Part shown: piece after piece, positions 59,021 through 64,000 of the stretch | Layout of the letters: each line of letters opens with the position of its first letter | How positions within the stretch are numbered: position 1 is the first letter of the stretch | NCBI GenBank assembly: GCA_011634665.1 | Contig: WAEK01000015.1 | Location: 542,501-606,500 of the forward strand | Reading direction: 5' to 3' | Origin: Mortierella sp. BCC40632 | Lineage: Eukaryota; Mortierellomycota; Mortierellomycetes; Mortierellales; Mortierellaceae | DNA length: 64,000 nt | Notes under the pieces: generated by a model | What the model was told of the DNA's origin: nothing | The model's database searches: none | The model's input: the letters and a program-made list of their open reading frames with translations, nothing else | Translations under genes and position numbers: made by a program

Positions 59021-60508
59021 ATGCCTGTCTCTTCCCAAGTCCCAGTTACAACCGAGGCCATCCGCAATGTGATGGTCCTCCACCGCATCTCACCTTCTGA
59101 ACCCCATCAAGTCTCCTTCACCGTCACACAAACGGACAAGAATGCCGACTCAACCCTTGTCCTCTTTCCCCCAGGAGGGTACACAGCTATGCGGACACTA
59201 GGCTGCTTCGGAGCGATGGACTTCTCTGGGCACGTAGCTCGTCTGGCTAACTCTGTCCGTCAAATCCGCTTTCCTAAAGTTGCCTCCTCCTCCCCTGAAG
59301 ATACAATCAATACTCGAAACGAGGAAGAAGTGGTCATCGCTGGCCTAGCTCCCTATAGAGATGAACATCAGCTTCTGCCCATGGCCAAGGGTCTGGTCTG
59401 TGAGGGACTGCGGGCCTACTATAGTCAGATTATTCCCTCTCTGTCTGCTGAAGAGAGAATGGGAATGGCTCGGACTAGAGGGTGGACAAGACCTGGCCTC
59501 CATGAAGTCAAGATCACTTTACTTTGCACATGGGACCCAGAGGTATGTTTTGAGATCCAACAGCTTTGACTGGATGTTTTCATGTCGGCCAACGATCGGG
59601 GTATGCTCACCCGTTAAACTGGTTAATAGGAGAGGTCCCCAATCTTCCTGGCACATCTTGAGCCTCTGAAAGAACCAAAGGAAAAGCGTATCAAGGTTCG
59701 TGTCCAAGGAGCTCCTCGAAAGCATGCGTCGGCAAAGGACTCCCAATGGATTCGGTAAGGGATTCACATTTTTGTCATCTTTCAAGCGAATCGTGACAAA
59801 TTTTTACCCCGGCTTTATTGACTGACTATATCACTTCCCCCACACCCCCCACGCCATGCTCATGTTCGTCATCTGAACTGACTGTGAATTTCATGTAGTC
59901 ATCGAAGAGAAATCCTGAACAGCCTTCCTTCAGACACCAACGAAGCTCTCCTCCTGGACGATGCTACCCAGAACCTGTACGAAGGGCTCTCTTCCAACTT
60001 TTTTGCCTTTGATCGAGTCACACAGTCGATTGTCACTGCTCCCCTGGGTAGTGTTCTCCAGGGTACAATCCTCAAAGTGGTTCTGGCTGTCTGTGAACAG
60101 CGTGGGATTCCTGTCAAATTTGAGTTTCCCAACTTGAGCAAGGTCCATGAATGGGAGGGAGCATTCATTACCAGTACGTGATACTTTTTTTTTTTTCTTT
60201 TCATTTTCCCTTTTTCCTTTTCATAAAAGAGCGCAAGCCTTATGCCTCCCTGACTCATTCTTTGTAATTTTTCATCCTTCATTCTAGGCACATCGAGACT
60301 TGTCTTGCCGATTGAGACGATGACTCTACCAGATGATTCTAAGGTTACTTTTGGAGACAGCCCGGTCATTGACCTAATCCGGTCTTCAGTTCTAGAAGAG
60401 TGCAAGCGCCGAATTGAGGTTTTGCTCGACTACCCCCTTTGGTGCCAAACTAAGAAAAAAAGGGGGGGTGGGGGAGGGACTATAGTGCCATTACTCATTT
60501 CCCCCTAA
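59021..60508 (+). CDS. Fold-type IV aminotransferase-like (class IV) protein
   Basis: Four exons: 59021-59542, 59630-59754, 59899-60173 and 60288-60508, total 380 aa. The second half matches the class IV aminotransferase pattern: RKHASAKDSQWIRHREIL (the lysine is the likely PLP Schiff-base residue), TNEALLLDDATQNLYEGLSSNFFAF (the conserved E-G-x-x-S-N), the TAPLGSVLQGTILKVVL segment, and EWEGAFITSTSRLVLPIETM near the end. The N-terminal part is less conserved. Class IV members include branched-chain and D-amino acid aminotransferases and aminodeoxychorismate lyase; substrate cannot be assigned. Most similar in feel to the eukaryotic uncharacterised branch of the family. The last ~25 residues are low-complexity (lysine then glycine run) and may reflect read-through of a lost splice site. 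Confidence 0.8.
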
Positions 60509-60624
60509 ATATTTCATATACGCCAAGCACACGCCCTCACTCCTTGCTGTTATACCCGACCTTAGAGAAATAGAAACTAGGAAAAAGAAATGGAGTTGGT
60601 TGTTTTAAAATGTGATAAAGGACA

Positions 60625-63006
60625 CTATTCCTCGTCACTATCTAGCGCAGTTCTTCTCTTCTTGGGGCGTCTTTGGAATGCTTGCTCCTCTTCCTCCTCA
60701 TCATCGTGTGCCTCATCCTCCGAGATACGCCTCTCCTCTACACGCACATCCTCATCCTCATCGTCCCGACGATGCTGACGTTTGGAAGAAGTGCGCTGAG
60801 GACTGTGACTACGACTCCTGCTACGACTAGGGCTTCGACTGGGACTTCTACTGTAGCTGCGCTCACGACGTCCACGGCGGACAGGACTACGGCTACGGCT
60901 TGGGCTACGGCTTGGGCTTCGACTGCGACTACGACTCGATCCACGGCTAGCACTACGATGGCGACGGCGGTTCCCACTACGATCCCTGCTACGATCCCTG
61001 CTACGATCCCTGCTTCTGTCCCTGCTCCTGTCTCTGCCGCGGTTTCGGCTGCGGTCCCGACTGCGATCCCGGCTTTGACTACGGTCGCGGCTGAGATCCC
61101 GGCTACGTTCCCGACTACGGCTGCGATCCCTGCTGCGACCGCGGTGTCGACGGTCACGACGATCCTCTTCCTCATCCTCATCATCGCCAACCACAAAATC
61201 GTCCTCATCGCTCGAGTAGCGGTTCCTGGATTTGTACTGATCTGTGCCGGATTTTTTGATGGACTAGAAAACAAAAAAAAAAGAAGATTTTTTTTTTCAT
61301 TTTCATCATGGATCGACACAGATAAATCACAACGCCTTACCATAATCTTTTCGCGTCTCCTCTCTTCTTCAGCATCAAAGTCATCGTCGTTCTCGCCAAT
61401 CTCTCCATCACTTTCTTCAAGTCCTCCAATCGTCAGACCCGTTGCTCTCGCGTGTCTGCTTCTCTGTGCTGCCACCTGTCGGCGGTTACGGACCTGCTCC
61501 AGCTCGCGTTGCTCAATGGCCTCCTTGGCTGCCTTAGGATCGCTAAGACTTGGGAAATACTTGGTCTTGACACTCTTGACATGCTTGCCTGCGATAGCCG
61601 CCGTCAACTTGCGATGCGTCATCGATTGAGTCGATTGTGGTTGGAAGGTGAGCGTATCCGTGAAGGCCTGTTGAGTCTGCAACATCAGCTCTGAGGGGTG
61701 ATGAACGACCAAGAATTGATGTTGATTCCGGACTGTTTGCGCATTCACCTGGAAAATCTCATCACCGAGCGCCAACGAAAGTGATCCATCAGACCAACGA
61801 ACAAACCGTGCGTTGGACTCTTTCTCACGCTCAGATGCTGGGATACTGGGGTCATCCTGTCCTTCCTTGAATCTCCAACGGATCGTGTTCTCGACCTTGA
61901 GCTTGATCCTCTGCAGATTTTCCGATTCGTCGTTGGTCTTTTCATTATCGTCTTCATATGTTTCTGGGTCAAAAGGCTTTGTCTCGACGTTCAAAAAGTT
62001 GGGAAGTCTCGACAAAAAGATCTATAGACGGATAAAAAAAAAAAATAAAAAATTATACCAAAGGTCAGTACTTTGAATAGCAGTGATCAGATTGCAAAAA
62101 AATGAGAGATCTACTGTGGTTTTCTTTCCCTCGTTTCTCTCTCCTGCTTTACCTTGCCATCTGTGCTGTGAGGAACACCGATATCAGGCAGCTGAACCGA
62201 AACTCTGTTTTCAATTCTGGCCTTGGGTCGACGCCTGCCATATTCATTGTCGAGGTCCAGATCATCATCCGAGTTGAGCTCAGGGTCATCCAGTCGACTA
62301 CGATCCTGCTTCCGTTGCTTTCCCTCTCTCCTTCTTGCCCGAGCATCCGAATCATCCGAGTTTTCAACGGACGGAGATCTGTATATAGAGTCATCCCAAG
62401 TATTCAAGAGAGACGACTAGTTAGTGTCAAAGTCCAATAAAGAAGAAAAAAAAAAAAAAAGAACAAGAACAAGAACAAGAAGATCGCTAGGAGAGAACAA
62501 AAAAGAAAAGAAAGAGGAGAGAGAGGATAAAAGCTATTTTTTTTTTTTTTTTTTTTTACCTTCGAGGGTCGTCTGTTGTTCGTCTCCTCTTCGCTCGCGC
62601 TATCGTCTCCAAACAACTCTCCAAGGTCATTCTGACCGGCGGCACTTCTGCGTTCGCTATCATTTCCTTCATCCTCGTCCTCGTTCCCGTCCTCGTCCTC
62701 GATCCTTCCTGCGCGTCGTCGATTCCTGTTGGTATCGGACTCGACCTTGTCTACACCGGCACCATCGTCTTCGTCATCATCGTCATCATCACTGAAACGG
62801 CGGTTGCGTCGTCTCGACGATGAATTACGCGTTTCGCGATCACTGTCTTCGGAATCGGATCGACGATGTTGTCGATCTTGTGAAGGATCCTGGCTCTGGC
62901 TCTGACTCTGGGATGTGCTGTTGTCGTGTTCATCATCGTCGTCGGAGCCAAACAAATCTTGGATCGTGTCTTCGACAGGACGAGGAGAGTTCTCTGAATC
63001 GGACAT
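60625..63006 (-). CDS. LEO1: LEO1, subunit of the Paf1 transcription elongation complex
   Basis: Four exons on the minus strand: 63006-62560, 62416-62153, 62021-61341 and 61263-60625, total 676 aa. Exon 1 is the usual acidic serine/aspartate-rich N-terminus (EDTIQDLFGSDDDDE). The LEO1 core is in exons 2-3: VSVQLPDIG, IFLSRLPNFLNVETKPFDP, ENTIRWRFKEG, NARFVRWSDGSLSLALGDE, then the QSMTHRKLTAAI segment and EKIM. The end of the core, GTDQYKSRNRYSSDEDDF, is in exon 4. LEO1 works in the nucleus with Paf1, Ctr9 and Cdc73 on RNA polymerase II and histone modification. Unusually, the C-terminus is a ~110-residue RS/RD-rich repeat like SR splicing proteins, coded by hexamers. Start chosen at MSDSENSP; an in-frame ATG lies 8 codons upstream. 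Confidence 0.93.
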
Positions 63007-63711
63007 GGCCAATGGATGGATCCAGTTCACGAGACAGAGTTAAGACACGAAAAGAAAGAGACAGGGAGAGAGAGAGAGAGAGAAAGTGTGGGTGGGTGGG
63101 TGAAAGTGAGAGAGAGAGAGAGAGAGAGAGAGCGAAAGAGTGGGACAGGATGGGTGTGCAGTAGTGATGGTAGTGGCGGTGAGTGGTGGGTGTGGTCGAG
63201 GTGAGGCTGATGCGACGACTGATCTGTGAAGAGAGGAGAGGGGTAAAAAAGACTGACTGCATAGAATGGACGTAGTCGCCTGCCTCTCTGCCCTGTCCTT
63301 GTCCTAAACGGGCGGCTTATCTTCAGACAGAAGAGAGAACGTGCACGTGCAGCGGGAGACAAGTGGGCCCTTGCCCGTTTGTCTGTTGTCTGTCTGTCTG
63401 GAGAGTGAACACAGACGACAGCCGTAACCAGCCTGGCTCCTAAACGCGCCATGACTGCTCACTGATCACTTCTGCACACATCAAGGACCACTCTTGTGCC
63501 CAGCGACGAAAGGGTTCTCTCCCTCTCTCCCACTTCTACTGAAGCTGGATTCTCCTTCCACAAAACACAGGCTCCCTTGGCCTGCTGGTATGGTCGTCCC
63601 CGCAACATTCCCGCTGGGGCGCAATGACGAACTCACCACACATACACAATACACACACACACACACACACACAGTCTGTCTCTCCTGACCACCTTTCTCT
63701 TCCTACTCTTT

Positions 63712-63769
<58 letters not shown>

Positions 63770-64000
63770 TCTCTCTTTCTGTCTGTCTTCTTTGTTTTGA
63801 TTTCTTCATACACCTCACCACCCACCCTGACCGCCTTTGCTACACCTCCCGGCTCCACGGCTCTCCTTCGCCACCGTCTCTAGCTTTCATCGTTCCTTAC
63901 ACCCAGCTCTCCAGCACCCTTTCTACCTCCTGTGACCTGCCCCTCCTGGAGCCCTTTGTGCCTGCTCGATACTCGACCCTCCCGCCGACAGCTCGTCAGA
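63007..64000. other. Upstream of LEO1 and window end
   Basis: LEO1 promoter with GA runs (about 63067-63132). Further right are a CA run (about 63652-63672) and a TC run (63715-63766), then pyrimidine-rich sequence that could be the 5' UTR of a plus-strand gene beyond the window. No gene seen. Confidence 0.55.
63715..63766. repeat. TC dinucleotide microsatellite
   Basis: Uninterrupted TC run of about 25 units. Confidence 0.95.

Overview
The window looks like nuclear DNA of a filamentous fungus, most likely an early-diverging one (Mortierellomycota/Mucoromycota). Genes carry many short GT-AG introns. Class I/II-type chitin synthase, an Izh/AdipoR-type receptor, TPX2, LEO1, clathrin light chain and a GDP-fucose-type transporter occur together, and homopolymers and microsatellites are abundant. 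The lineage is inferred from gene content, not from any search. Exon borders were read by eye from splice consensus, reading frame and remembered family patterns.

Region 1 (1-16.6 kb) is rearranged accessory DNA. It opens with the 3' part of an Izh/AdipoR gene. Next is an inverted, 5'-truncated pseudogene (2.46-6.5 kb) of the channel gene that is intact at 28-33 kb. Then comes a ~0.87 kb repeat (A), a ~5.1 kb near-perfect palindrome (arms 7451-9790 and 10168-12535 around a ~377 bp spacer), an intact small secreted cysteine-rich protein gene, and a second copy (B) of the repeat at 15.3-16.2 kb.

Region 2 (16.6-25.3 kb) is conserved core: an SSF-family symporter, a TMEM115/DUF1751 Golgi membrane protein and a divergently transcribed chitin synthase, all with resolvable exons.

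Region 3 (25.3-37 kb) is again accessory. It has a repeat-containing hypothetical protein, a large beta-propeller plus TRP-like channel (about 1318 aa, 7 exons), and a second small secreted protein gene convergent with it, followed by decayed sequence. The channel/secreted-protein pair here mirrors the broken pair in region 1, so the cassette seems to have been duplicated and one copy rearranged.

Region 4 (37-64 kb) is core again: a TPX2-domain spindle protein, a large low-complexity C2H2 zinc-finger protein, an ~8.3 kb stretch without recognisable genes, then a compact cluster of GDP-fucose transporter-like, clathrin light chain, fold-type-IV aminotransferase-like and LEO1 genes. No rRNA, tRNA, CRISPR or recognisable transposase gene was found.
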